A DNA stretch of 64,000 bases, taken from JASJAR01 sp039198225. Its GTDB lineage: Bacteria; Pseudomonadota; Alphaproteobacteria; Rhodobacterales; Rhodobacteraceae. Of this stretch, positions 34,280-42,708 are shown one piece after another (position 1 is the first letter of the stretch; the number at the start of each line of letters is the position of its first letter). Under the pieces are notes generated by a model. It worked only from the letters and a program-made list of their open reading frames with translations, was not told where the DNA came from and made no database searches. Location: positions 1 through 64,000 of the forward strand of contig JBCCTQ010000003.1 of the NCBI GenBank assembly GCA_039198225.1. The letters run 5' to 3'. Made by a program: the position numbers and the translations under genes.

Positions 34280-35248
34280 TTATCTCGAGATCCAGGGCAA
34301 TTTGGCCATGTCGACATTGCCGCCGGTGATGATGACGCCGACCCGCTTGCCGGCAAAGATGGACTTGTTTTTGAGGATCGTGGCCAATGGCACCGCGCAG
34401 GACGGCTCAATCACGATCTTCATCCGCTCCCAAGTGAGGCGCATCGCGTCGATGATCTCTTCTTCCGATGCGGTGAGAATATCGGTGACGTGGTTCGACA
34501 CGAAATGCCAGGTGCGTTCTTTCAAGGGCACTTTGAGCCCGTCCGCCACCGTGACCGGTGCGTCATCGGCAATGATGTGGCCCGCTTTGAACGAGCGATA
34601 CGCATCGTCGGCATTTTCGGGTTCCGCCGCGTAGATCTCCATGTCGGGCGCGATATTCGAGAGCGTCAAACAGCAGCCCGACACCATTCCACCGCCGCCA
34701 ATGGGCGCGATGACCGCGTCGAGCCCCTCGACATCTTCCACGAATTCTTTCGAACAGGTCCCCTGCCCCGCAATGACGCGCGGATCATTGTAAGGGTGCA
34801 CGAACTCCGCCCCGGTCTCGGCTTCGACCTCGGCAAAAACAGCTTCCCGTGATGTGGTCGAGGGCTCACATTCGGTGATGATGCCGCCATAGCCCCGCAC
34901 GGCGGCCTTTTTCGCCTCGGGCGCTGTCCGCGGCATGACCACGTGGCAGGGGATGCCCCGCCGACCGGCCGCATAGGAAAGGCTCAATGCGTGGTTCCCG
35001 GAGGAATGGGTTGCGACACCTTTGAGCGCTTCTTCGTCCGATAGGCCGAAGACCGCGTTCGACGCGCCCCGCACTTTGAACGCCCCGGCTTTCTGGAAAT
35101 TCTCGCATTTGAAGAAAAGCTCTGCGCCGGTCAGCTCGTTGAAATAGCTCGACGTCAGAACCGGGGTCCGGTGGATATGGGGGGCGATCCGACCGTGGGC
35201 TGCGACCACGTCCTCATAGGTCGGAATATCCGTCGCCAGATCCTTCAT
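34280..35248 (-). CDS. bhcB: Beta-hydroxyaspartate dehydratase BhcB
   Basis: PLP-dependent serine/threonine-dehydratase-fold enzyme, 322 aa, converting beta-hydroxyaspartate to iminosuccinate. The Schiff-base lysine is K58 in FQKAGAFKVRGA. The substrate loop is THSSGNHALSLS, and the phosphate-binding loop is IGGGGMVSGCC. The ATG at 35248 overlaps the bhcA stop by one base (TGATG); a GTG one codon earlier is an alternative start. Family members alone could be threonine dehydratases, so the specific call rests on the four-gene context. Confidence 0.93.
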   Translation of the reverse strand: MKDLATDIPTYEDVVAAHGRIAPHIHRTPVLTSSYFNELTGAELFFKCENFQKAGAFKVRGASNAVFGLSDEEALKGVATHSSGNHALSLSYAAGRRGIPCHVVMPRTAPEAKKAAVRGYGGIITECEPSTTSREAVFAEVEAETGAEFVHPYNDPRVIAGQGTCSKEFVEDVEGLDAVIAPIGGGGMVSGCCLTLSNIAPDMEIYAAEPENADDAYRSFKAGHIIADDAPVTVADGLKVPLKERTWHFVSNHVTDILTASEEEIIDAMRLTWERMKIVIEPSCAVPLATILKNKSIFAGKRVGVIITGGNVDMAKLPWISR

Positions 35249-36441
35249 CACGCCGCCTCCTCGATGCGGGTGGCGATGTCTCCGTGGCGATAGACCTCTT
35301 GGGCCGCCGCCACCCCTGCGCCAAGCGTTATATCTAGGCCCAAATCAGCCATAACCATTTCCGCCGTGGCGATGCCCGAGAGAGCAAGGGGCACGCTCAA
35401 TTGGCCCAGATGGCCAATGCGGAAAACCTTACCGGCCACCTCACCAAGGCCGACACCGAAGGCCATGCCGTAGGTTTCGGACGCGTGGGAGACGATCCGG
35501 TCGGCATTGAAACCGTCCGGTGTGCGGATCGCGGTCACCGAATTCGAATATAGTTCGGGACGGAGGGCGCAGGGCGCCATGCCCCAAGCCGCGACCGCGG
35601 CGCGCACGCCCTCAGCGATCCGACGATGGCGGTCAAACACGTTGTCGAGCCCCTCATGGAGGAGCATTTCGCTCGCCACTTTGAGCCCGTTCAAGAGCCC
35701 AACCGCCGGGGTGTAAGGATAGCCCTTCGCCGCGTAGCCCGTTTCCATGGCGCGGAAATCGAAGAACGAGCGGGGAAGTTTCGCCGTCTCGTAGGCTGCG
35801 CGCGCTTTCGGCGAGACCCCGACAATGGCGAGCCCTGCCGGCAGCATGAAGCCCTTTTGGGAACCGGTCACGATGAGGTCGACGCCCCACTCGTCCATCC
35901 GGAAATCCATCGACCCGACCGAACTCACACCGTCGACCATGAAGAGTGCCGGATGGCTAGCGGCTTTGATCGCCTGGCCAATGGCGGCGATGTCGGACAC
36001 GACGCCGGTGGCCGTTTCGTTATGGGTGGCCAGCACCGCTTTGATTTGGTGCGACGTATCGGCGGCGAGGGCTTCCTCGTAGCGCTCGGCGGGCAGCCCA
36101 TCGCCCCAGGCTACGTCGATCTCGACGACGTCGAGGCCGAGATCGCGGCACATGGCGATCCAACGGTGCGAAAACATCCCGTTCCGGCCCGCAAGCACCC
36201 GGTCGCCCGGCGAGAGTGTGTTGGCCAAGGACGCTTCCCAACCGCCGGTTCCCGATGCAGGGAATGCAATGACCTGGCCCCGTTCGGTTTTCAGGACACG
36301 CTTCGCCCCATCGAGGGCGGGGTCGAGGATCTCGCCGAAAGCCGCGGAACGGTGGTCCATTGTGGGCAGATCAATCGCTTTGCGAAGGATCTCAGGAATA
36401 TTCGTGGGCCCCGGGATGAAAACTGGGTTTTGGTCAGACAC
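35248..36441 (-). CDS. bhcA: Aspartate-glyoxylate aminotransferase BhcA
   Basis: A 397-aa class V aminotransferase (serine-glyoxylate-aminotransferase type). In this cluster it regenerates glycine from glyoxylate with aspartate as donor, releasing oxaloacetate. The PLP lysine is K196 in VTGSQKGFMLPAG. Opening FIPGPTNIPEILRKAIDLP, THNETATGVVSD and FMVDGVSSVGSMDF are family motifs. It is the first gene of bhcABCD, transcribed away from bhcR across a 150-bp AT-rich gap. Confidence 0.94.
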   Translation of the reverse strand: MSDQNPVFIPGPTNIPEILRKAIDLPTMDHRSAAFGEILDPALDGAKRVLKTERGQVIAFPASGTGGWEASLANTLSPGDRVLAGRNGMFSHRWIAMCRDLGLDVVEIDVAWGDGLPAERYEEALAADTSHQIKAVLATHNETATGVVSDIAAIGQAIKAASHPALFMVDGVSSVGSMDFRMDEWGVDLIVTGSQKGFMLPAGLAIVGVSPKARAAYETAKLPRSFFDFRAMETGYAAKGYPYTPAVGLLNGLKVASEMLLHEGLDNVFDRHRRIAEGVRAAVAAWGMAPCALRPELYSNSVTAIRTPDGFNADRIVSHASETYGMAFGVGLGEVAGKVFRIGHLGQLSVPLALSGIATAEMVMADLGLDITLGAGVAAAQEVYRHGDIATRIEEAA

Positions 36442-36563
36442 GGCGTCCTCCGTTTCAACGTCGCCTTCTCATACGGAGCCCGCATCCGCTGGGCAATTTT
36501 TTTGAAATTATTTTTCCTAGGGTGAAAAAGTGCAAAATCTGCTTAAATTCAACAGCTTGATTT

Positions 36564-36578
36564 TTTCGTTCAGCGAAA
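36564..36578. promoter_or_regulatory. Candidate BhcR operator between bhcA and bhcR
   Basis: Inverted repeat TTTCG-TTCAG-CGAAA sits 14 bases before the bhcR ATG. It is in an AT-rich island (about 36490-36600) that separates the divergent bhcA and bhcR genes. A second short palindrome TTCATGAA overlaps the bhcR start. IclR regulators commonly bind such sites in the shared promoter region; which repeat is used is not determined. Confidence 0.45.
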
Positions 36579-36591
36579 TATCATTTCATTC

Positions 36592-37422
36592 ATGAATAAA
36601 AATCCTGATATCCCCGAAAAACGGAGCCGAGGGCGGCCCCGGGCGTTCAACGACAAAACCGAGCAGAACACCATCCAGTCTTTGGATCGAGCCTTGGGGC
36701 TTTTGTCGCATCTGGCCGAAGCGCCCGGTCTGACGTTGACCGAGCTTGCGGCGCGGTTCGACCAATCGCCTGCCACGGTTTACCGCGCGCTTACGACGCT
36801 CGAACTTCACGGCATGGTCGAACTCGATCCCGCAGCCCAGACCTGGCACATCGGGGCGGGCGCATTTCGGGTGGGCTCGGCGTTCTTGCGGCGGACCAAC
36901 CTCGTGGAACGGGCGCGCCCTTTCATGCAACGCCTGATGGAACGGACCGGCGAGACCGCCAATCTTGGGATCCGCCAGGGCGGACAGGTGATCTTTCTGG
37001 CCCAGGTCGAAACCCACCGCTCGATCCGAGCCTTCTTCCCGCCGGGCACCATGTCGCCTCTTCACGCGTCAGGGATTGGCAAAGCTCTTTTGGCGGCCAT
37101 GGAAGACGACGCGATCCGTCGACTGGTGCGGGAGGCCGGGCTCCCCGGATTTACGGCCAACACGCTCACCGGGACAGAACGGCTCCTCAAGGACATGGCG
37201 CTGACCCGGGTACGGGGCTTTGCAATCGACGACGAAGAGCGGACCGGCGGGATGCGTTGTGTGGCCGCCCCGGTGAGAAACGCGGCCGACGATGCGGTGG
37301 CCGGGCTTTCGGTGTCAGGTCCGGTCGACCGGGTGTCCGAAGACAGGATCGCCGAGATCTCAGACCTCGTACGGGACGCGGCGCACGAACTGAGCCTTGC
37401 CTTGGGCGCCCGGCCATCATGA
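36592..37422 (+). CDS. bhcR: IclR-family regulator BhcR
   Basis: A 276-aa IclR-type transcription factor divergent from bhcABCD; by location, the glyoxylate-responsive regulator of the cycle. A basic N-terminal tail (KRSRGRPRAFNDK) precedes a winged helix-turn-helix with LTLTELAARFDQSPATVYRAL. The C-terminal effector domain contains SPLHASGIGKALLA and the FAIDDEERTGGMRCVAAPV pocket segment. The ATG follows an AT-rich region without a strong Shine-Dalgarno. The gene ends just before the convergent kinase gene. Confidence 0.92.
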   Translation: MNKNPDIPEKRSRGRPRAFNDKTEQNTIQSLDRALGLLSHLAEAPGLTLTELAARFDQSPATVYRALTTLELHGMVELDPAAQTWHIGAGAFRVGSAFLRRTNLVERARPFMQRLMERTGETANLGIRQGGQVIFLAQVETHRSIRAFFPPGTMSPLHASGIGKALLAAMEDDAIRRLVREAGLPGFTANTLTGTERLLKDMALTRVRGFAIDDEERTGGMRCVAAPVRNAADDAVAGLSVSGPVDRVSEDRIAEISDLVRDAAHELSLALGARPS

Positions 37423-37458
37423 CCATGCGACCGCCGCCGACGGGCCCTTCAAAGCGCT

Positions 37459-38103
37459 TTAGACGTCTGCAACCAAAACAAAATCCGGGCGAACCGACAT
37501 GTCCCGCACATAAGCGCCATTCGGCATGTCGTTCTCTTGAACCCGCGCCCGGGCTTCGACCTGGCTGAGCCCCAGATCTAGCCAGCGGCTCATCAGCCGG
37601 GTTCGCAGAAGTGGCTCTGGCGCATCGATCAACACGGTGAGCTGGAAGAACGGCAGAAGCATCGACCAGGGCGGGGCTTTGCAGAGAAGATAATTCCCTT
37701 CCACCAGGATCAGATCGGTCTGCTTCCGCACAAGTCGCGCTGCAGCCCGCGCCATATCAAGGCTCCGATCGAAGACTGGGACAGCAACGCTGTCTTCAGC
37801 GTTCGATTTCAACCGGGTGAGCATCTGTTGAAGACCGAGCACGTCAAACGTGTCAGGTGCCCCTTTCCGATCGCTCCGCGACATCGCCGTTAGAACCAGA
37901 TTATCGTAATGGTAGCCGTCCATTGGGAGGACGGCCGCCCGGTCAGGCACCTCGCGATTGAGACTGATCGTCAGCTCTTCGGCGAGGGTGGATTTACCTG
38001 AGCCCGGCGCACCGGCAATCGCCACCAGCGCGCGTTGTCCAACGGGCAAACCCGCCAAACGTCGTCGGAGACCTTCCATCGTGCCAATCAGATCGTCCGC
38101 CAC
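37459..38103 (-). CDS. P-loop nucleoside/sugar kinase (uridine kinase/PanK-like)
   Basis: A 214-aa kinase of the phosphoribulokinase/uridine-kinase fold. Walker A is AGAPGSGKSTLAE. Also seen are the substrate-site segment PMDGYHYDN, VPVFDRSLDMAR and LILVEGNYLL. Related proteins (FrcK type) occur beside sugar transporters, but none is adjacent here, so the substrate is unknown. I chose a GTG start at 38103 because GGGGGG lies five bases upstream and the P-loop then falls about 30 residues from the N-terminus, as in relatives. Confidence 0.8.
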   Translation of the reverse strand: MADDLIGTMEGLRRRLAGLPVGQRALVAIAGAPGSGKSTLAEELTISLNREVPDRAAVLPMDGYHYDNLVLTAMSRSDRKGAPDTFDVLGLQQMLTRLKSNAEDSVAVPVFDRSLDMARAAARLVRKQTDLILVEGNYLLCKAPPWSMLLPFFQLTVLIDAPEPLLRTRLMSRWLDLGLSQVEARARVQENDMPNGAYVRDMSVRPDFVLVADV

Positions 38104-38178
38104 ATTCCCCCCAAGGTAACTGAGTTGACCTTGATCAAGGAAAGCATGGCGCAACGGCAGCAATAGGCAAGATCCGGC

Positions 38179-39276
38179 CTACGCGTTGAAGAGAAAGTGG
38201 AGCACATCGCCGTCTTTGACAGTATAGGATTTCCCCTCTGCACGCAGCTTTCCCGCATCGCGCGCGCCCTGTTCGCCCGCGAAATTCACATAATCGTGAT
38301 ACCCTACAGTTTCGGCGCGAATAAACCCCCGTTCGAAGTCGCCGTGGATCACGCCGGCCGCGGCGGGTGCGAGGGTGCCGGACGGAATGGTCCAGGCGCG
38401 GGTCTCCTTCGGCCCGGCGGTGAAATAGGTATGGAGGTCTAAAAGGTCGTACCCGGCGCGGATCAACCTATCGAGCCCCGCTTCGGACAGGCCCAATTCC
38501 TCCAGGAAAACAGAAGCTTCTTCCGGGTCAAGCTGGCTGATCTCTTCTTCGATCTTAGCCGAAATCGTCACCGACCCTGCCCCGGTCGACTTGGCCATCT
38601 CCGCCACAGCCGCCGAGTGCGCATTGCCCTCGGCCGCCTCGTCTTCATCGACGTTGCAAACGTAAAGGACGGGCTTGGTGGTCAGCAATTGGAGGCCATT
38701 CCATGCCTTTTCGTCTTCGGCCGCGACTTCAATGCTCCGCGCCGGCTGCCCCGCATCGAGGGCCTCTTTGGCTGCGCCCATAAGCCGCTCCTGAAGACGG
38801 GCTTCCTTGTCACCGCCACGCACCTTGCGGACGATGTTCTGGAGACGCCGCTCGATCGATTCAAGATCCGCCAGCATCAGCTCGGTCTCGATGGTTTCGG
38901 CATCCGCCAAGGGGTCCACCCGGCCTTCCACATGGGTGACATCCGCGTCTTCAAAACAGCGGAGCACATGGGCAATGGCATCAACCTCGCGGATATTGGC
39001 GAGGAATTGGTTGCCGAGCCCTTCGCCTTTAGAGGCCCCTTTCACGAGACCTGCAATGTCGACAAATGTCATCCGAGCGGGGATGACCTCTTTCGATTGG
39101 GCGATCTCAGCCAGGGTTTCGAGACGGGGATCAGGCACGGCCACCTCGCCCACATTGGGCTCGATCGTACAAAACGGAAAATTCGCCGCCTGGGCCGCGG
39201 CCGTGCGGGTCAGGGCATTGAACAAGGTCGACTTTCCCACATTGGGAAGCCCGACAATCCCGGTTTTGAAGCCCAT
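38179..39276 (-). CDS. ychF: Redox-regulated ATPase YchF
   Basis: Obg-family P-loop ATPase (YchF/EngD/OLA1), 365 aa, full length. Motifs: G1 GLPNVGKST at residues 9-17, G3 DIAGLVKGASKGEGLG, and a YchF-type G4 NVDEDEA. The C-terminal TGS domain ends GYHDYVNFAG...SYTVKDGDVLHFLFN. The ATG at 39276 directly precedes the family start MGFKTGIVGLP; the 23-codon upstream extension is rejected. In alphaproteobacteria ychF often follows pth, but here pth is 4.6 kb away. Confidence 0.96.
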   Translation of the reverse strand: MGFKTGIVGLPNVGKSTLFNALTRTAAAQAANFPFCTIEPNVGEVAVPDPRLETLAEIAQSKEVIPARMTFVDIAGLVKGASKGEGLGNQFLANIREVDAIAHVLRCFEDADVTHVEGRVDPLADAETIETELMLADLESIERRLQNIVRKVRGGDKEARLQERLMGAAKEALDAGQPARSIEVAAEDEKAWNGLQLLTTKPVLYVCNVDEDEAAEGNAHSAAVAEMAKSTGAGSVTISAKIEEEISQLDPEEASVFLEELGLSEAGLDRLIRAGYDLLDLHTYFTAGPKETRAWTIPSGTLAPAAAGVIHGDFERGFIRAETVGYHDYVNFAGEQGARDAGKLRAEGKSYTVKDGDVLHFLFNA

Positions 39277-39417
39277 TGATGACACCTCGCGTTGTCGAGC
39301 GCCTGCCCTAGCGCCGTGGCCAAGCCAGAGCAAGGGCGTGCGCAACGGCCAGGCAGATCACTTGCCAGACCGGCACCTCCATGCCAGCCTTTCGGGTGGG
39401 AATAAGGGAGTGCTGCC

Positions 39418-39819
39418 ATGACCCCCACACCATATCTCTTCTTTAATGGAAATTGTGCCGCGGCCTTGGCCGCTTACGAAGCTATCTTCAACGTCAAAAC
39501 CGCCATGACGATGAAGGCCAGTGAAATGCCCGACATACCGGTTCCGGACGACCGAAAGGACTGGATTGCCCATGGCGAGCTTGCCTTCGAGGGCGGCTCA
39601 CTCATGATGTCGGACAACATCTTCGGAACCAGCGAAACCATGACCGGATCCTCGGTCATGCTCTCATATGCCGAGGTCGCGCGGGCGCGGGAGGTGTTTG
39701 ACCGGCTTGCCGAGGACGGCGAGGTGACGATGGCCTTTGAGCCGACTTTTTGGAGCGCGGGCTTCGGCGCGGTGACCGACCGGTTTGGCATCCGTTGGAT
39801 GATCGGGACGGACACATAA
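39418..39819 (+). CDS. PhnB-like VOC-fold protein
   Basis: A 133-aa glyoxalase/bleomycin-resistance-fold protein of the PhnB subgroup. Typical segments are PYLFFNGNCAAALAAYEAIF, IAHGELAFEGGSLMMSDN and the ending RFGIRWMIGT. No complete metal-binding His/Glu set is obvious, as in many PhnB-like proteins, so catalysis is uncertain. A GGGTGGGAATAAGGGAG stretch upstream supplies the ribosome-binding site. It is a single gene divergent from ychF. Confidence 0.88.
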   Translation: MTPTPYLFFNGNCAAALAAYEAIFNVKTAMTMKASEMPDIPVPDDRKDWIAHGELAFEGGSLMMSDNIFGTSETMTGSSVMLSYAEVARAREVFDRLAEDGEVTMAFEPTFWSAGFGAVTDRFGIRWMIGTDT

Positions 39820-39903
39820 AGCACCTGCCCCCGGCCTTCCTCGGGGACCATTGCACTTCGACCCGTCTTGTCGCATCCCTGACCATCTAAATTGGGAGTG
39901 GCC

Positions 39904-40698
39904 ATGACGCGGATCGACGACACATTTGCCCGGCTGAAAGCCGAGGGAAGGAAAGCCTTCGTGTCTTACATTATGGCCGGCGATCCCGATCCCAAGACCT
40001 CCCTCGATGTGATGAAGGGCCTCCCGGCGGCCGGCGTTGATGTGATCGAACTTGGGCTGCCGTTCACAGACCCCATGGCCGACGGCCCCACGATCCAACT
40101 GGCTGGCCAACGCGCACTTGAAGCGGGCCAGAGCCTTGATGGGACCCTCGCCATGGTCCGCGCCTTCCGCGAAACCGATAAAACCACGCCGATCGTGATG
40201 ATGGGCTATTACAACCCGATCTATTCCCGCGGAGTGGAACGGTTTCTCAAAGATGCAAAAGAGGCCGGGATCGATGGGCTGATCATCGTCGACCTCCCGC
40301 CCGAAGAAGACAGCGAGCTTTGCCTGCCCGCCCAGGCGGCGGGGCTCAATTTCATTCGACTGGCCACGCCCACCACCGATGCCGTCCGCCTGCCAACGGT
40401 TCTGAAAAACACTTCGGGCTTTGTGTATTACGTCTCGATCACTGGGATCACCGGGGCGGCCAACGCGGTGGCCGGCGATGTGGGCCCGGAAGTGGCTCGG
40501 ATCAAAGCCGCCACCGATCTCCCGGTCGTCGTCGGGTTTGGCATCAAAACCCCGGCTTCCGCCGAAGCCATTGCCGGGGTGGCCGACGGCGCGGTCGTGG
40601 GTTCGGCCATTGTCGAGAAAATCGGCGATGGGGTTCCACCGGGGGAGGTTCTCGACTTCGTCAAATCGCTCGCGGAAGGAGCCCACCGGGCAACATGA
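39904..40698 (+). CDS. trpA: Tryptophan synthase alpha subunit
   Basis: TrpA, 264 aa, cleaves indole-3-glycerol phosphate and channels indole to TrpB. Active-site residues lie in DVIELGLPFTDPMADGPTIQ (catalytic Glu and Asp). Loop 6 is YYVSITGITGA, and the phosphate-binding region is VVGFGIKTPASA...GAVVGSAIV. I chose the ATG at 39904, with GGGAGTGGCC upstream. The gene is separated from any trpB. Its stop overlaps the start of an FMN dehydrogenase gene (ATGA), an unusual partner. Confidence 0.95.
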   Translation: MTRIDDTFARLKAEGRKAFVSYIMAGDPDPKTSLDVMKGLPAAGVDVIELGLPFTDPMADGPTIQLAGQRALEAGQSLDGTLAMVRAFRETDKTTPIVMMGYYNPIYSRGVERFLKDAKEAGIDGLIIVDLPPEEDSELCLPAQAAGLNFIRLATPTTDAVRLPTVLKNTSGFVYYVSITGITGAANAVAGDVGPEVARIKAATDLPVVVGFGIKTPASAEAIAGVADGAVVGSAIVEKIGDGVPPGEVLDFVKSLAEGAHRAT

Positions 40699-41891
40699 GC
40701 CTCCTTCCCTCCCCCCCGATTACCGAGATTGCGGATCTCAAGCGGATCTACCGTCGGCGCGCGCCGCGGATGTTCTACGATTATTGCGAAACGGGCTCCT
40801 GGTCGGGCCAGACGTTCAGGGAAAACACGAGCGATTTTCAAAAGCTCTATTTCCGCCAGCGCGTCGCGGTCGATATGACACACCGCACGACTGAGACGAC
40901 GCTCTTCGGCCAGACGGTCGCGATGCCGGTGGCACTCGCACCGGTGGGGCTTCTCGGCATGCAATCGGCCGATGGCGAGATCAAAGCCGCCCAAGCCGCC
41001 GAAGCTTTTCGGGTGCCCTTCACCCTCTCGACCCTCTCGATCTGCTCGATTGAAGACGTGGCTGAGCGGACAACGAAACCCTTCTGGTTTCAGGTGTACA
41101 CGCTCAAGGACGACGATTTTATGGACCGGCTCATCGCACGGGCCAAGGCGGCGGGGGTCGAGACCCTGGTAATCACCCTCGATCTCCAACTCCAAGGCCA
41201 GCGCCACAAGGATATCAAGAATGGGCTATCGGCCCCGCCGAAGCCAACCTTGGCCACCCTCCTTAACCTTGCGACCAAGGTCCCCTGGGGCCTCGAGATG
41301 CTTGGAACACCCCGGCGGACGTTCCGGAACGTGGTCGGCCATGCCGAAGGCGTGAAAGACCCCGCCTCCCTCACCGCCTGGACAGGCCAGGCCTTCGACC
41401 AATCCCTCGACTGGGCCCGCGTGGCCGAGCTTCGCCGGAAATGGGAGGGCCCGGTCATCCTCAAAGGCATTCTCGATGTCGAAGATGCCCGGCGGGCCGT
41501 CGATGTGGGTGCGGACGGGATCGTGGTGTCAAACCATGGTGGGCGCCAGCTTGACGGTGCTCTCTCCTCGATCCGGGCGCTCGAACCGATTGTCGAAGCG
41601 GTCGGCGACAAGGTGGAGATCCTCCTCGATTCCGGGATCCGGTCGGGCCAGGACATACTCAAAGCGCTCGCCCTCGGCGCCAAAGGCACGATGGTGGGCC
41701 GGGCCTTTGTCTACGGTCTGGGGGCCATGGGCAAAGCGGGTGTGACCTCAGCACTTTCTGTCATGCAGAAAGAGCTCGAATATTCGATGGCCCTGTCCGG
41801 GCGCATCGAAATCCCCGCGATTGACCGCGACATGCTGCTGGTTCCCAAAGGATTCGCAGGCGATTGGGACCGCCCCATCGTCCAAAACTAG
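40695..41891 (+). CDS. lldD: FMN-dependent alpha-hydroxy-acid (L-lactate-type) dehydrogenase
   Basis: A 398-aa member of the LldD/glycolate-oxidase/FMN-dehydrogenase family. The catalytic base His281 is in IVVSNHGGRQLDGA, the FMN-contacting lysine is K257 in GPVILKGIL, and APVGLLGMQ and QVYTLKDDDF are typical. It probably oxidises L-lactate to pyruvate, passing electrons to the respiratory chain. Mandelate or glycolate are alternatives within the family. The ATG overlaps the trpA stop, so translation is coupled to trpA. Confidence 0.88.
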   Translation: MSLLPSPPITEIADLKRIYRRRAPRMFYDYCETGSWSGQTFRENTSDFQKLYFRQRVAVDMTHRTTETTLFGQTVAMPVALAPVGLLGMQSADGEIKAAQAAEAFRVPFTLSTLSICSIEDVAERTTKPFWFQVYTLKDDDFMDRLIARAKAAGVETLVITLDLQLQGQRHKDIKNGLSAPPKPTLATLLNLATKVPWGLEMLGTPRRTFRNVVGHAEGVKDPASLTAWTGQAFDQSLDWARVAELRRKWEGPVILKGILDVEDARRAVDVGADGIVVSNHGGRQLDGALSSIRALEPIVEAVGDKVEILLDSGIRSGQDILKALALGAKGTMVGRAFVYGLGAMGKAGVTSALSVMQKELEYSMALSGRIEIPAIDRDMLLVPKGFAGDWDRPIVQN

Positions 41892-42026
41892 GCAACAGTT
41901 CGCGAGCGATACCCTGATCGGTGCGGTCGGGAGGCCCAAGCGGCCGTTTTCCTGACAAATCGCGACCCAAACCTTGCCGTAATTCGCAAGGCGCGGTCTT
42001 TTAGGTCGACTGGTTGGGGAACTGTC

Positions 42027-42572
42027 ATGCGAGTTCTAAAGGCCCTGTTGGCCCCTCTTTGTGTTTGTGCCGCCCCCGCGTTTGCGGACGAGGCGCGATC
42101 GCCCAATGCCGAACCGGAGCAATGGCGCGAGACGGTCAATATCGTCCGCGCCACCGAGGCGCTCTTTGAACGGCTCGAAAGCGAAAGCGCGCGGTTCGAG
42201 CCGCGGTTTGAAAAGGCCGCGGCCATGTCGGTCTCGATTGCGAGCGGGGAGTACCGCGCCCTCGACGCCGATCAGGGGCCGGTGCGGAACCTCACCGGCT
42301 ACCGGATTACGTGGTATCCCGAAGGCCAACTGGTGGGCTCGGTCGATTTCGTGGGCACCTGGCAAGGCGGCACCAATCTGATTTGCGGATATGTGACTTG
42401 GGATATGAGCTATCCCGATTTCCCGCGGCTAAAGGCCGTCGAAGCGAAATATCTCGAAAGCAAAAACCTCGCCCGGCTCAACCGCGACGACCGGCACCAG
42501 GCGCTTCTCAATGCCAATTGTGCCTATGGTGAAATCGGGGGCAATTTCGAACTCGCCGCGACCGGCGGCTGA
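42027..42572 (+). CDS. Secreted hypothetical protein
   Basis: A 181-aa protein with a clear Sec signal peptide (MRVLKALLAPLCVCAAPAFA, cleavage after AFA) and no membrane span afterwards. The mature part is mixed alpha/beta with two cysteines (LICGYVTW and NANCAYGEIG) that could form a disulfide. I do not recognise the family. Charged, well-balanced composition and good codon pattern suggest a real gene. It precedes rplY by 136 bases, separated by hairpins. Confidence 0.7.
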   Translation: MRVLKALLAPLCVCAAPAFADEARSPNAEPEQWRETVNIVRATEALFERLESESARFEPRFEKAAAMSVSIASGEYRALDADQGPVRNLTGYRITWYPEGQLVGSVDFVGTWQGGTNLICGYVTWDMSYPDFPRLKAVEAKYLESKNLARLNRDDRHQALLNANCAYGEIGGNFELAATGG

Positions 42573-42648
42573 GCCTCAGCACCCCCTCCGGCCGCGGTGC
42601 TGTCGCGGCCCAATTCCCCCTTGCCCGACCCAGCCGATCCGGCTATCA

Positions 42649-42692
42649 GGCGGCCTTCCCGGCGGACACCCTTGGAGGCCGCCGTTCTTTTT
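42649..42692 (+). promoter_or_regulatory. Terminator-like hairpin directly before rplY
   Basis: GGCGGCCT and AGGCCGCC pair across a 19-base loop and are followed by GTTCTTTTTGA. It ends only about 16 bases before the rplY start and overlaps its ribosome-binding region. It either terminates the upstream secreted-protein gene or acts as a leader attenuator for rplY. Confidence 0.5.
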
Positions 42693-42708
42693 GACTTAGG
42701 AGAGACCT

